Of a DNA stretch of 64,000 bases, positions 24,883 through 33,483 are shown piece after piece; the stretch's first letter is position 1; every line of letters starts with the position of its first letter. The stretch is taken from NCBI RefSeq assembly GCF_012163155.1, contig NZ_JAAVUN010000011.1, forward strand, positions 1 to 64,000. Direction: 5' to 3'. This DNA comes from Kocuria subflava (lineage in GTDB: Bacteria > Actinomycetota > Actinomycetes > Actinomycetales > Micrococcaceae). Below the pieces are notes generated by a model, which had not been told where the DNA came from, did not search any database, and was given only the letters and a program-made list of their open reading frames with translations. A program made the translations under genes and the position numbers.

Positions 24883-24934
24883 TGTGACTTCGTCTGCTGA
24901 ATGGCGGGGTTCTTCGGTCGCTTCGTGGCGGGGT
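24883..24934 (+). repeat. terminal inverted repeat of element A, left end
   Basis: Begins TGTGACTTCG. TGGCGG occurs at TIR positions 20-25 and 44-49, the same two positions as in the other three ends of elements A and B; these are probable transposase-binding repeats. The stop codon of the fused transposase overlaps its inner edge. Confidence 0.9.
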
Positions 24935-26916
24935 CAGGTGACACCGATGACCAGGGTGCTCTGTGCGGCTTCGATGACGTCGTTGGTGATGGTGTCGAGT
25001 TCGTTGATCTTCAGGACCCGCTGGATCTGGGGGAAGAGGCGTTCGAGGAGCCGGAAGTTGCCGCGGGTGATCCGTGCGATGGCTGCGATGGCTTGGGCGT
25101 CGGTGAAGTCGTCGGGGTCGAGGGTCTTGCCGAGGGATCGCCAGTGTCGCTCGAGGACGAACAGCAGTTCGTCTTGTCCCAGGGGCCGGTACTGGTGGGC
25201 GAAGCCGACTCGGCTGTAGAACTGGGGGTAGTGGCTGAACTGCTTCTCCAGGCCGGGCATGCCGATCAGGATCAGGGCGATGTCGTCGCGGTCGTAGCGA
25301 TCGCGCAGCAGTTCCAGAGCGGCGGGACGCAGTCGTTCGGCCTCGTCGACGATGATCAGCTCCACGTAGTTCCTGCCGTCTCGCCATCCCCAGGCCTCGG
25401 GAGTGGCCGTGCCGGGAGGTACGAGGTGCTGCTCGATGCACATGTTGGTGCGGGTGATGGCTTGGGTCAGCTCGTCCTTCAGGGTCCGCGGGGTGGTCAG
25501 CACGCTGGGGGTGTAGAGCACGGTGCGGCTCCGGTTCAAGGCGGCGTAGATCTTGGCGTCGTTGTCGGAGCACGGCCCCCAGTAGGTCAGCAGGTCATGA
25601 GCCTTCTCGTAGTGTGCGTAGCGGCGCGCGGAGAGTGTCTTTCCTACGCCGGCTGATCCGAAGCACAAACCGATGGTGTGCCCGCGGCGCACGGCCTGGT
25701 CGTGGTGCTCCTGGTTGACGGCCTTGCAGAGGAACTCGTCGTGGTCGAAGACGCGGATCTCGGTGATGTCGCGGGGGTCGTAACGGATCACGACCGACTG
25801 TCCGACGTAGCCGGCCAGGGTCGGGGAGACGTAGCGCAGGCCCTGGAAGCGGATGCCATCGCGGCGCACGACGCGGGTCTTGGCCACGGTCAGCAACAGT
25901 CCGTCGAGAGCTTCCAGGCTCTCGGGCATGCGGGGCAGCCAGCCCTCGGCGATCCACGCGCTGCGCGGGGAGGTGCCGATCTCGCTGTGCGTGCGGTCGT
26001 TGTAGGTGGCCACGAACGCCTCCAGGGCGCTATAGAGGGCGGCCAGGGACAGTTTCGGTGTCGGCCAGGGGTGCCCTTCGGTGATGTGTCCGGGCAGGTC
26101 GGCCAGCAGCTCGGTGTTGACGGTGCCGAAGAACCGCTCGATCTTGCCCCGTCCCTGGGGTCGGGCGACGGTGGAATGGATCAGCCGGATGTGGAGGTCG
26201 ACGGCGGTGCCGGCGAGCTGGTGGCTGATGAAGTCGCTGCCGTGATCGACGTAGAGCACGTCCGGTAGGCCGCACATCGGCCAGGCCGGGTCGGCCTTGT
26301 GCCAGATCGCTTGGCGCAGCGCCAGGGCGGTGTTCATCGCCGACGGTGCGCCCAGGAAGACTGTGTAGCCGCAGACCGCCCGGGAGCAGTCGTCGAGGAT
26401 CGTTGTCAGCCATGGCCGTGCAGGCTTGCCGTCGGTGCCCACCACCAGGATGTCGAGCATGGTGTGATCGGATTGCCACATCGCGTTGGGCAGCTCTGCT
26501 TGCCGGCGTAGCACCAGCTCGTGCTTGTCGCGGTAGGACGCTGCGCCCTCCAGGGCGAGGGTGACCATGCCGGGATCCAGGGTCCGCACGATGTCCCACA
26601 CCACCGAGTAGGAGGGGACCGGCCATCTCCGGGCGGCGCAGATGCCGGTGACTTTGCGGTGGATCGTGGCGATGGCCGGCCGCGGCTTGCTCAGTGCCAG
26701 GCCCTCGATCAGGTGGACGAGGTCGGGCGGAAGGCGGCGGGAGCCGGTGTCCGCTCGCGAGGCTGTCTCCAGTCCGGCGTAGCCGTCGGCGCGGTAGCGG
26801 GCGTGCGAGCGCTCCAGGGTCCGCAGCCCAACATCGGTCTCGCGAGCTAAGCGCGCGAGGGGCACCTGGTCCTCGACGTGGAGCCTGAGGATTCGCCACC
26901 GCGCTCGAGCGTCCAC
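24934..26916 (-). CDS. fused DD35E transposase - AAA+ ATPase (TniA-TniB type) of element A
   Basis: A 660-residue single open frame. Residues ~1-60 are helix-turn-helix; an rve/DDE core follows with D150 (WQSDH), D224 (VDHG) and E260 (GKIE), exactly 35 residues between the last two. A Mu-type beta-barrel region runs to ~395. After a short linker comes an AAA+ ATPase with Walker A GSAGVGKT (420-427) and Walker B IIVDEAER (521-528), ending in a TniB/TnsC-like C-terminal domain. In element B these are two genes (486 + 307 residues). The fusion lacks about 75 residues of the transposase tail and about 50 of the ATPase N terminus. GTG 26916 is 8 bp after the resolvase stop. Confidence 0.88.
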   Translation of the reverse strand: MDARARWRILRLHVEDQVPLARLARETDVGLRTLERSHARYRADGYAGLETASRADTGSRRLPPDLVHLIEGLALSKPRPAIATIHRKVTGICAARRWPVPSYSVVWDIVRTLDPGMVTLALEGAASYRDKHELVLRRQAELPNAMWQSDHTMLDILVVGTDGKPARPWLTTILDDCSRAVCGYTVFLGAPSAMNTALALRQAIWHKADPAWPMCGLPDVLYVDHGSDFISHQLAGTAVDLHIRLIHSTVARPQGRGKIERFFGTVNTELLADLPGHITEGHPWPTPKLSLAALYSALEAFVATYNDRTHSEIGTSPRSAWIAEGWLPRMPESLEALDGLLLTVAKTRVVRRDGIRFQGLRYVSPTLAGYVGQSVVIRYDPRDITEIRVFDHDEFLCKAVNQEHHDQAVRRGHTIGLCFGSAGVGKTLSARRYAHYEKAHDLLTYWGPCSDNDAKIYAALNRSRTVLYTPSVLTTPRTLKDELTQAITRTNMCIEQHLVPPGTATPEAWGWRDGRNYVELIIVDEAERLRPAALELLRDRYDRDDIALILIGMPGLEKQFSHYPQFYSRVGFAHQYRPLGQDELLFVLERHWRSLGKTLDPDDFTDAQAIAAIARITRGNFRLLERLFPQIQRVLKINELDTITNDVIEAAQSTLVIGVT

Positions 26917-26923
26917 GACGCAC

Positions 26924-27520
26924 CTACTGCAAGGCGTTCTCGCGCCCGCGCTCGGCGCGCTGAAGGGCGCGGTAGACCGTGGAGCGGCCCACGCTGAACA
27001 GCTCGGCCAGCTCGCCCACGGTGTGCTCGTCGGCGGCATGTAGCTGGACGAGGTGAGCTTCTTGCCGGGGGGTGAGTTTCGGTGACTTCCCGCGCAGCCG
27101 GCCCTTGGCCTTGGCAACCTTCATCCCCTCGCGGGTGCGGGCACGGATGAGGTCGGCTTCGAATTCGGCGACCATCGCCAGCACGTTGAACAACAGTTTC
27201 CCCATCGGGTCGGTCGGGTCGTACACCGATCCGGCGATGCTCAGCTTCACTTCCCGCGCCGCGAGGTCGTCGGCGATCTGGTGGGCATCACGGACCGAAC
27301 GCGCCAGCCGATCGAGCTTGGTGACCACGAATGTATCGCCGTCCCGACACGCTGCCAGCGCCTGCTGCAGGCCCTCACGGTCGGCGTTGCGGCCCGTGAG
27401 CCCGTGATCGACGTAGATGCGCTTGGGATCGACGCCGAACGCCGCGAGTCCGTCACGCTGCGCGGTCAGGTCCTGCTCGTCGGTGGAGACTCGGGCATAG
27501 CCGACCTTCAAGGGGGACAT
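26924..27520 (-). CDS. serine recombinase (resolvase) of element A
   Basis: 198 residues, resolvase/invertase family. The catalytic serine is in GYARVSTDEQDL; the KLDRLARS active-site helix follows near residue 68, and a C-terminal helix-turn-helix (HTVGELAELFSVGRSTVYRAL) binds DNA. Presumed to resolve cointegrates made during replicative transposition, like TniR or BinL. The gene precedes the fused transposase by 7 bp, so they form one operon. Its upstream region, the expected res site, is where element B inserted. Confidence 0.93.
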   Translation of the reverse strand: MSPLKVGYARVSTDEQDLTAQRDGLAAFGVDPKRIYVDHGLTGRNADREGLQQALAACRDGDTFVVTKLDRLARSVRDAHQIADDLAAREVKLSIAGSVYDPTDPMGKLLFNVLAMVAEFEADLIRARTREGMKVAKAKGRLRGKSPKLTPRQEAHLVQLHAADEHTVGELAELFSVGRSTVYRALQRAERGRENALQ

Positions 27521-27600
27521 GCTCCCCAGTGTGTCATATAGCCTCCCTTCACCGGACAGTTCACCGGACGGGTCTTACGGGACAGCCCGCCAGGCGTGCC
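27521..27600 (-). promoter_or_regulatory. probable res/promoter region of element A resolvase
   Basis: The 80 bp between the resolvase start and the element B target duplication contain two direct copies of TTCACCGGAC (27549-27558, 27560-27569). A related inverted GTCCGGTGA occurs on the other side of element B, about 25 bp past 33951. This is where a resolvase recombination site would be expected. No function was tested; the assignment is by position and repeats. Confidence 0.4.
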
Positions 27601-27609
27601 GTCGTTCCT
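27601..27609. repeat. 9-bp target-site duplication of element B, left
   Basis: GTCGTTCCT directly abuts the TGTG end at 27610 and is repeated at 33942-33950. Confidence 0.93.
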
Positions 27610-27659
27610 TGTGAACCGCATCGATAAGTGGCGGTGTTCTGACGGAGCTAAATGGCGGC
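27610..27659 (+). repeat. terminal inverted repeat of element B, left end
   Basis: Begins TGTGAACCGC; TGGCGG occurs at positions 20-25 and 44-49. The central GTGGCGGTGTTCTGAC is shared with the right end of B. Confidence 0.9.
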
Positions 27660-27740
27660 ATCGAGGTCTTGCGTCCCGATCGGAGTCGTCGGGCCGGCCG
27701 AGCTCGAGGTGATCGACGTGTTGATCGCTCTCGGGCGACT

Positions 27741-27764
27741 GTCCCACTTCCTTGGTAGTGGGAC
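27741..27764. promoter_or_regulatory. small hairpin upstream of element B resolvase (candidate res region)
   Basis: GTCCCACT (27741-27748) pairs with AGTGGGAC (27757-27764). About 90 bp further on, an imperfect dyad GTACGGAA / TTCCGGTAC (27851-27872) sits just before the resolvase start at 27882. Either may be a recombinase-binding subsite. The 220 bp between the left end and the resolvase hold no gene. Confidence 0.4.
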
Positions 27765-27881
27765 GGCCCGCGTGGGGATCCTTGCCCGATGTGCACGATC
27801 GGCGATTCCTGTACCAGAACTTGGACCAAAAGTGCTGAACCATTTAGGTCGTACGGAACCGACTTCCGGTACGCTGGGCGC

Positions 27882-28514
27882 ATGGAATTGGGCTACGCGC
27901 GGGTCTCGACGGCCAAACAGGACCTCGACCGGCAGATCGATGCCCTCCGGCAGGTCGGGATCGCCGCCGAGCGGATCTATGTGGACAAGAAGTCCGGGGC
28001 CACCACGGAGCGTCCCGGGCTGACCGCGGCGCTGGCCTACGCCCGGGAGGGTGATGTGATCGTGGTGCACACCCTGGACCGGCTCGGGCGCACGGTGCGC
28101 GACACCTTGAACCTGATCCATGACCTCGCCGAGCGGGGGGTGGGGGTGCGCAACCTGGCGGACCCGATCAAGGTGGACTCCACCAATCCGAGTGATCCGA
28201 TGGCGCAGTTGGCGGTGGTGCTGCTGGCGTTGTTCGGGCAGATGGAGCGCACCTACACCCTCGAGCGGGCTGCTCATGCCCGGTCGGTGGCCGCGGCGAA
28301 GGGCCGGCGGATCGGGCGGCCTACGGTGGTGGATCCGGACAAGCTGGCCTACGCGGCGCATCTGCGCGAGAGCGGGCACACGATGGCGGAGATCGTGGCC
28401 AAGACCGGGATCACGCGCACCAGTCTCTACCGTCACCTCCCGCCGCGGTCCCCGGAGCCGGTGACGGCCGGACCGGTCACCGCCGCCGAGCCCGAGCCCG
28501 GTCCGGCGGACTGA
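27882..28514 (+). CDS. serine recombinase (resolvase) of element B
   Basis: 210 residues. Catalytic serine in GYARVSTAKQDLDRQ, conserved VVHTLDRLGRTVRD helix, and a C-terminal helix-turn-helix (HTMAEIVAKTGITRTSLYRHL) followed by a Pro/Glu-rich tail. ATG 27882 chosen because the family's N terminus MELGYARVS begins there; the frame upstream to 27789 runs through the candidate res region. Presumed cointegrate resolution function. First gene of the resolvase-transposase-ATPase operon. Confidence 0.93.
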   Translation: MELGYARVSTAKQDLDRQIDALRQVGIAAERIYVDKKSGATTERPGLTAALAYAREGDVIVVHTLDRLGRTVRDTLNLIHDLAERGVGVRNLADPIKVDSTNPSDPMAQLAVVLLALFGQMERTYTLERAAHARSVAAAKGRRIGRPTVVDPDKLAYAAHLRESGHTMAEIVAKTGITRTSLYRHLPPRSPEPVTAGPVTAAEPEPGPAD

Positions 28515-28524
28515 CCCAGGTGGG

Positions 28525-29985
28525 GTGATGGTGGTGGTGCAGCTGGGTCCGCAGGAGAGAGCGGCATTGTTGCGCCAGCACCTCGACGAGGGGGTGCCGC
28601 TGACCCGGCTCGCCGCCCACGCCCAGGTCTCGGTCCGCACCCTGCAGCGCTGGGCCGCCGAATACCGGGCGGACTCCTCCGCGGCCGGCTTGCAGCGCAA
28701 GGCCCGCAGCGACCGCGGCCAACGCCGGCTGCCTGCGGAGCTGATCGCGGTGATCGAGGCCCTGGCGCTGCGCCGCCCGGCGCCGACGACCAGGTTCATC
28801 CACCGCCGGGTGTGCGATCTGGCCCCGGAGCGCGGCTGGGCACCCCCGAGCTACTCGAGCGTGCGCAGCGTGATCGCCGCGATCGACCCCGGGCTGCGCA
28901 CCCTGGCCCTGGAGGGAGACACCGCCTACCGGGACCGATACGAGCTGGTGCACCGCCGGTCGGCGGTGAGGCCCAATGAGCAGTGGCAGGCCGACCACAC
29001 CCTGCTCGACGTGGCGATCCTCGACAACCGGGGGCGCCCGGTGCGGCCGTGGCTGAGCGTGATCCTCGACGACTACTCCCGCGCGGTCGCCGGCTACACC
29101 GTCTTCACCGGCGCCCCGAATGCCGAGCAGACCGCCCTGGCCCTGCACCAGGCCGTGCGAGCCAAGCCCGACCCGCGGTGGCCGGTCCAGGGGTTGCCCG
29201 AGGTGCTCTACAGCGACCACGGGGCCGACTTCACCAGCACCCGGCTGGACCGGGTCTGCCTGGACACCCACATCCGGCTCATCCACTCCCGCGTCGGGGT
29301 CCCGCAGGGGAGGGGCAAGATCGAACGCTTCTACGGCACGATCACCACCGAGGTGCTCCCGCACCTGCCCGGGCACATCCCGCACGGCACCGGCGGCACC
29401 CCCACCTCACCACCTGCCCTGAGCCTGGAGCAGCTCGAGGCAGTGGTCCAGCGCTACCTGATCGAGGACTACCACGCCCGGGTGCACTCCGAGACCGGAC
29501 AGGCCCCCGCCGCCCGCTGGATCGGGGCCGGGTGGATCCCGCGCACCCCGGCCCGGGGCGAGGATCTCGACCTGCTGCTGCTCACCGCTGCGACCACCCG
29601 CATCGTCCAGCGCGACGGCATCCGCTTTCAAGGCACCCGCTACATCTGCCCGGTGCTGGCCGCCTACGTCAGTGAGACCGTGACCATCCGCTACGACCCC
29701 CGCGACGCCGGCGAGGTGCGCGTCTACCACCAGGACACCTACCTGTGCCGGGCGATCGCCCCCGAACTGGCCGCTGAGACCATCACCCTCCAACAGCTGC
29801 AGCAGGCCCGGGGCGCCCGACGCGCCGCGCTCAAGCAGCAGCTGCGCGCCCGGCGCAGCCTCGCCGACGCCCTGCCCGCCGACGACCGCTGGGCACCACC
29901 ACCCGCCCCGGCGCCGGGCCCGACGGCAGACCCGCCGGCGGAGCCGGCGCCCCGACACCGGTTGCGGACCTATGCCACCGACTGA
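28525..29985 (+). CDS. DD35E transposase (TniA-like) of element B
   Basis: 486 residues. N-terminal helix-turn-helix, then an rve catalytic core with D157 (WQADH), D231 (SDHG) and E267 (GKIE), 35 residues between the last two, followed by a Mu-C-like barrel and a ~75-residue Arg/Pro-rich tail. In TnsB/TniA proteins the C-terminal tail contacts the ATPase; that tail is missing from the fused homologue in element A. Start could be GTG 28525 or ATG 28528. Overlaps the ATPase gene by 14 bp. Confidence 0.93.
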   Translation: MMVVVQLGPQERAALLRQHLDEGVPLTRLAAHAQVSVRTLQRWAAEYRADSSAAGLQRKARSDRGQRRLPAELIAVIEALALRRPAPTTRFIHRRVCDLAPERGWAPPSYSSVRSVIAAIDPGLRTLALEGDTAYRDRYELVHRRSAVRPNEQWQADHTLLDVAILDNRGRPVRPWLSVILDDYSRAVAGYTVFTGAPNAEQTALALHQAVRAKPDPRWPVQGLPEVLYSDHGADFTSTRLDRVCLDTHIRLIHSRVGVPQGRGKIERFYGTITTEVLPHLPGHIPHGTGGTPTSPPALSLEQLEAVVQRYLIEDYHARVHSETGQAPAARWIGAGWIPRTPARGEDLDLLLLTAATTRIVQRDGIRFQGTRYICPVLAAYVSETVTIRYDPRDAGEVRVYHQDTYLCRAIAPELAAETITLQQLQQARGARRAALKQQLRARRSLADALPADDRWAPPPAPAPGPTADPPAEPAPRHRLRTYATD

Positions 29986-30895
29986 GCCCGACTCCTCCCG
30001 GAGCCTGCTGGGCAAGGACGACGACGGCCGGCGCTTCCTCTCCGGCACGTTCGGGGAAATCGCAGCCTTGGGCCCACCCCCGGACCCCGCATCACCCCTG
30101 CTCCTTCCCACCCGGGAGCACCGCCGTTTCACCGAGTTCGCCGACACCGTCCGCGCCCACCGCTACATCGGCCTGTGCTGGGGCCCACCCGGGGTCGGCA
30201 AGACCCTCTCGGCCCGCCACTACGCCGGGGCCCCGCAATGGGAGCAGTGGCAAAGAGACCTGGGCGAGGACCGCGAGCCCGGCCCCATCCCTGAGCAGGT
30301 CCTGCAGGCCCGCACCGCGCTGTGGACCCCGACCGTCACCGCCAGCCCCCGACAGGTCGACCAAGCCCTCCCGCGGGCCTGCCAACAGATCTCCTACGCC
30401 ATCGACTACCACCACCACGGCCGCGTCGACCCGTTCGTGCACCCCGACTCGCGTTCCTCCGGGCTCACCGAGCTGCTCATCATCGACGAGGCCGACCGGC
30501 TCAAGACCACCGGCCTGGAACAGGTCCGCGACTACTACGACCGCCACACCCTCGGGGTGATCCTCATCGGAATGCCCGGCATCGACAAACGCCTGGCCCG
30601 TTACCCCCAGCTCTACAGCCGTGTGGGCTTCGCCCACGAATACCGCCCCCTCACCCCCGAAGAGCTCACCGCCGTCCTGAACCGCCGCTGGCACACCGAC
30701 GGACTCGCCGGCGAGGACGACGAGTTCACCCAGGCGGTCGCGATCGCCACCATCGCCCGGATCACCGGCGGCAACTTCCGTCTCGTCGACCGCCTCCTCA
30801 CCCAGATCCAACGCATCCTCACGATCAACCAGTTGGCCACCGTCACCCCCGAAGTGGTCGAAGCCGCCCGCGAGTCACTCCTGATCGGTCACTGA
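29972..30895 (+). CDS. AAA+ ATPase (TniB/TnsC-like) of element B
   Basis: 307 residues. Walker A GPPGVGKT at 71-78, Walker B LLIIDEADRLK near 170, sensor-like segment VILIGMPGIDKRLARYPQLYSRVGFAHEY and the C-terminal helical domain GGNFRLVDRLLTQIQRI. Such ATPases select target DNA and activate the transposase. Start ATG 29972 lies inside the end of the transposase gene, indicating coupling. There is no third target-selection gene (TniQ/TnsD) in the element. Confidence 0.92.
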   Translation: MPPTEPDSSRSLLGKDDDGRRFLSGTFGEIAALGPPPDPASPLLLPTREHRRFTEFADTVRAHRYIGLCWGPPGVGKTLSARHYAGAPQWEQWQRDLGEDREPGPIPEQVLQARTALWTPTVTASPRQVDQALPRACQQISYAIDYHHHGRVDPFVHPDSRSSGLTELLIIDEADRLKTTGLEQVRDYYDRHTLGVILIGMPGIDKRLARYPQLYSRVGFAHEYRPLTPEELTAVLNRRWHTDGLAGEDDEFTQAVAIATIARITGGNFRLVDRLLTQIQRILTINQLATVTPEVVEAARESLLIGH

Positions 30896-31023
30896 GCACA
30901 CGGGCCGGCCACCAGCTCCTGAGATCCACCGGCCAGGCAATCGCCTCTGGCAGCGACTCCTCGAAAGGGCCCCCGGGTCTGGGGCACATACGGTCGTGCA
31001 CATGACATTGCCGCGGTGACGTC

Positions 31024-31055
31024 TTGACCTTCCTCTTCAGGGGAAGGTGCAGGCT
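31024..31055 (+). promoter_or_regulatory. MerR-type operator/promoter before merA
   Basis: TTGACC (31024-31029) is followed, about 20 bp later, by a CAGGCT -10-like hexamer. The spacer carries the dyad ACCTTCC / GGGAAGGT characteristic of MerR, CueR and ZntR family promoters, whose over-long spacer is untwisted by the metal-bound regulator. It sits 70-100 bases before merA. The 128 bp before it (30896-31023) contain nothing that I recognise. Confidence 0.82.
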
Positions 31056-31123
31056 GGGCACAGCACAGCACCGCACACAGACGGCCCGTCGGGGCCTTCA
31101 TCACGGACTTACGGAGGCCGGTC

Positions 31124-32569
31124 ATGCCTGAGACGGGAACGCACGAAGTGGACCTGGCGATCATCGGTTCCGGCGGTGGTGCGTTCGCCGCCGCGATCCG
31201 GGCCACCAATCTCGGCAAATCAGTGGTGATGATCGAGCGTGCCACGGTCGGGGGCACCTGCGTGAACACCGGGTGCGTGCCGTCGAAGGTGCTGCTGGCC
31301 GCCGCCGAGGCCCGCCACGTGGCGCTGGACGCCACAGGACGGTTCCCCGGTCTGAGCACGTCGGCCGCCGGGGTGGACATGCCCGGGCTAATCGTCGGCA
31401 AGGACGCGCTGGTGGAGGGAATGCGCTCGGACAAGTACCTGGATCTGATCGCCGACTACGGCTGGGAACTGGCCACCGGCGAAGCGGTGTTCACCGGCAC
31501 CGCCGAGGATCCGGCGCTGGAGGTCACCGGAGCCGACGGTTCCTGCCGCCGGGTGCGGGCGGCCCACTATCTGGTGGCCACCGGCTCCACCCCGATCGTC
31601 CCGGAGATCGAGGGTCTGGATCAGGTGGAGTATCTGACGTCGACCACGGCCATGGAGTTGGACGAGGTGCCGGAATCGCTGCTGATCATCGGTGGCGGGT
31701 ACGTGGGCCTGGAGCAGGCTCAACTCTTCGCCCGCCTGGGCTCGATGGTCACCATGGTCGTGCGGTCCCGGCTGGCCTCCCATGAGGAACCCGAGGTCTC
31801 CCGGACCCTGAGGGGCGTGTTCGCCGAGGAGGGCATCCGGGTGATCCCCCGGGCCACCGTCTCCTCCGTGACGCCCGACCGGGACACCGGGGAGGTGGTG
31901 GCCACCGTCACGGGCCCGGGCGGGCAGGACACCCTGCGGGCGGGCCGGCTCATGGTCGCGGTCGGGCGCCGTCCGGTCACCGAGAACCTGGGCCTCGGCT
32001 CGGTCGGGGTGGACACCGGGGCGCGCGGGGAGATCCTCGTCGACGCCCGGATGGCGACCTCGAATCCGAAGGTGTGGGCGGCCGGGGATGTGACCGGGCA
32101 CCCCCAGTACGTCTACGTGGCCTCGGCCCACGGGGTCACCGCGGTGGAGAACGCCTTCCACCACACCGGCCAGCAGATCGACTACACCCACCTGCCGCGG
32201 GTCACTTTCACCTCCCCGGCCATCGCGGCGGTGGGCATGACCGACCAGCAGGCCCGGGAAGCCGGCCTCCGGTGTGAATGCCGGGTGCTGCCCCTGGAGT
32301 ACGTGCCCAGGACGCTGGTCAACCGTGACACCCGCGGGTTCGTGAAGATCGTCGCCGAGGCCGAGACTGGGCGGATCGTGGGTATCACCGCGGTGGCCAA
32401 GGACGCCGGGGAGCTTGCCGCGGCCGGGGTCTACATCTTGTCCGCGGGCATGACGGTGGATCAGGTCTCCACCCTGTGGTGCCCGTACCTGACGATGGCC
32501 GAAGGCCTCAAGATCGCCGCCCAGTCCTTCCGCACCGACGTCTCCAAACTCTCCTGCTGCGCCGCGTGA
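31124..32569 (+). CDS. merA: mercuric reductase
   Basis: 481-residue flavoprotein disulfide reductase that reduces Hg(II) to Hg(0) with NADPH in the cytoplasm. Redox cysteines C46 and C51 in GGTCVNTGCVPSK, NAD-binding IIGGGYVGLEQAQ, FAD-binding WAAGDVTG and the vicinal C-terminal pair CC at 478-479 that hands mercury to the active site and distinguishes MerA from lipoamide dehydrogenase. It lacks the N-terminal heavy-metal-associated domain, as in many short MerA forms. No merT/merP transporter or merB lyase gene is present in the element. Confidence 0.95.
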   Translation: MPETGTHEVDLAIIGSGGGAFAAAIRATNLGKSVVMIERATVGGTCVNTGCVPSKVLLAAAEARHVALDATGRFPGLSTSAAGVDMPGLIVGKDALVEGMRSDKYLDLIADYGWELATGEAVFTGTAEDPALEVTGADGSCRRVRAAHYLVATGSTPIVPEIEGLDQVEYLTSTTAMELDEVPESLLIIGGGYVGLEQAQLFARLGSMVTMVVRSRLASHEEPEVSRTLRGVFAEEGIRVIPRATVSSVTPDRDTGEVVATVTGPGGQDTLRAGRLMVAVGRRPVTENLGLGSVGVDTGARGEILVDARMATSNPKVWAAGDVTGHPQYVYVASAHGVTAVENAFHHTGQQIDYTHLPRVTFTSPAIAAVGMTDQQAREAGLRCECRVLPLEYVPRTLVNRDTRGFVKIVAEAETGRIVGITAVAKDAGELAAAGVYILSAGMTVDQVSTLWCPYLTMAEGLKIAAQSFRTDVSKLSCCAA

Positions 32570-32644
32570 GGATCGGTCGGCCTCGAGCATCGAGCACAGC
32601 CGGGAGCTGACGACTCAGCAGGCACTGTAACGGAAGGGGAAGTC

Positions 32645-33389
32645 ATGGCCCAGAGGTTGATCGTCATCGGTGGGGACGCCGCGGGGATGAGCGCGGCCTC
32701 CGCCGCCCGCCGCCAGCTGCCCCAGGACCAGTTGGAGATCGTGGCCTTCGAGCGGGGCCACTACACCTCGTATTCGGCCTGCGGGATCCCGTACTTCATC
32801 GGCAAGGACGTCGCCGACACCACGGAGCTGATCGCCCGTACCCCGCAACAGTTCCGCGACCACCACGCCATCGACGCCCGCACCGGTCACGAGGTCCTGG
32901 AGATCGACCTGCACCGCCGCGCCGTGCTCGTGCGCGACCTGACCGCCGGCCGGGAGGCCTGGGAGGGTTTCGATCAGCTCATGGTCGCCACCGGGGCCAC
33001 CCCGGCCCGCCCGCCACTGCCCGGGATCGATGCGGCCGGTATCCACGGGGTGCAGACCCTCGACGACGGCCTGGCCCTGCGGGCGGTGCTGGAGCGGGAC
33101 CGGCCGGGCCGGCTACTACCCCGGGGCCAAACCCATCCGCACCAAACTCATCGCCGAACGCGGCACCGGACGGCTGCTCGGCGCCCAGATCGTCGGGGAA
33201 GAAGGCGCGGCCAAGCGCATCGACGTGCTCTCCGTGGCGCTGTGGCACGAGACCCCGGTGGAAGAGCTGCTCAACATCGACCTCTCCTACGCCCCGCCGT
33301 TCTCCCCGGTGTGGGACCCGGTGCTCATCGCCGCGCGCAAGACCTGGCAGGCCGTCGAGACCGACCGCGCCCGCACCGAACCCGGATGA
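32645..33389 (+). pseudogene. CoA-disulfide reductase-like flavoprotein, internally deleted and frameshifted
   Basis: The N-terminal frame (32645 to about 33100) gives a FAD-binding domain with LIVIGGDAAGMSAAS and the single active-site cysteine in SACGIPYF (C46), up to LMVATGATPARPPLPG. The C-terminal frame (about 33090-33389) gives the dimerisation domain, GRLLGAQIVGEEGAAKRIDVL and SYAPPFSPVWDP. The NAD-binding middle domain of ~200 residues is missing and the two halves are in different frames. Intact homologues are about 450 residues. The gene is therefore probably dead, unless the short N-terminal product has a role. Confidence 0.85.
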
Positions 33390-33430
33390 CCACCGGCCCC
33401 TCCAGGGGCAGGCAGTGCCCTGCCCCCGGA

Positions 33431-33452
33431 GCCTTCCTCTACCGTGGAAGGC
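33431..33452 (+). promoter_or_regulatory. operator-like dyad before the MerR-type regulator
   Basis: GCCTTCC (33431-33437) and GGAAGGC (33446-33452) form a perfect 7-bp dyad with an 8-nt spacer, 32 bp before the regulator start. The arms resemble those in the merA promoter, so the same regulator may control both. Confidence 0.65.
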
Positions 33453-33483
33453 CACAGACCAGTCCAGGATCGAGGTGCGCACC

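Noticed and set aside
27648-28799. A 383-codon minus-strand frame across the element B resolvase
   Set aside because: Covers the reverse complement of the resolvase and transposase start; no homology-like features.
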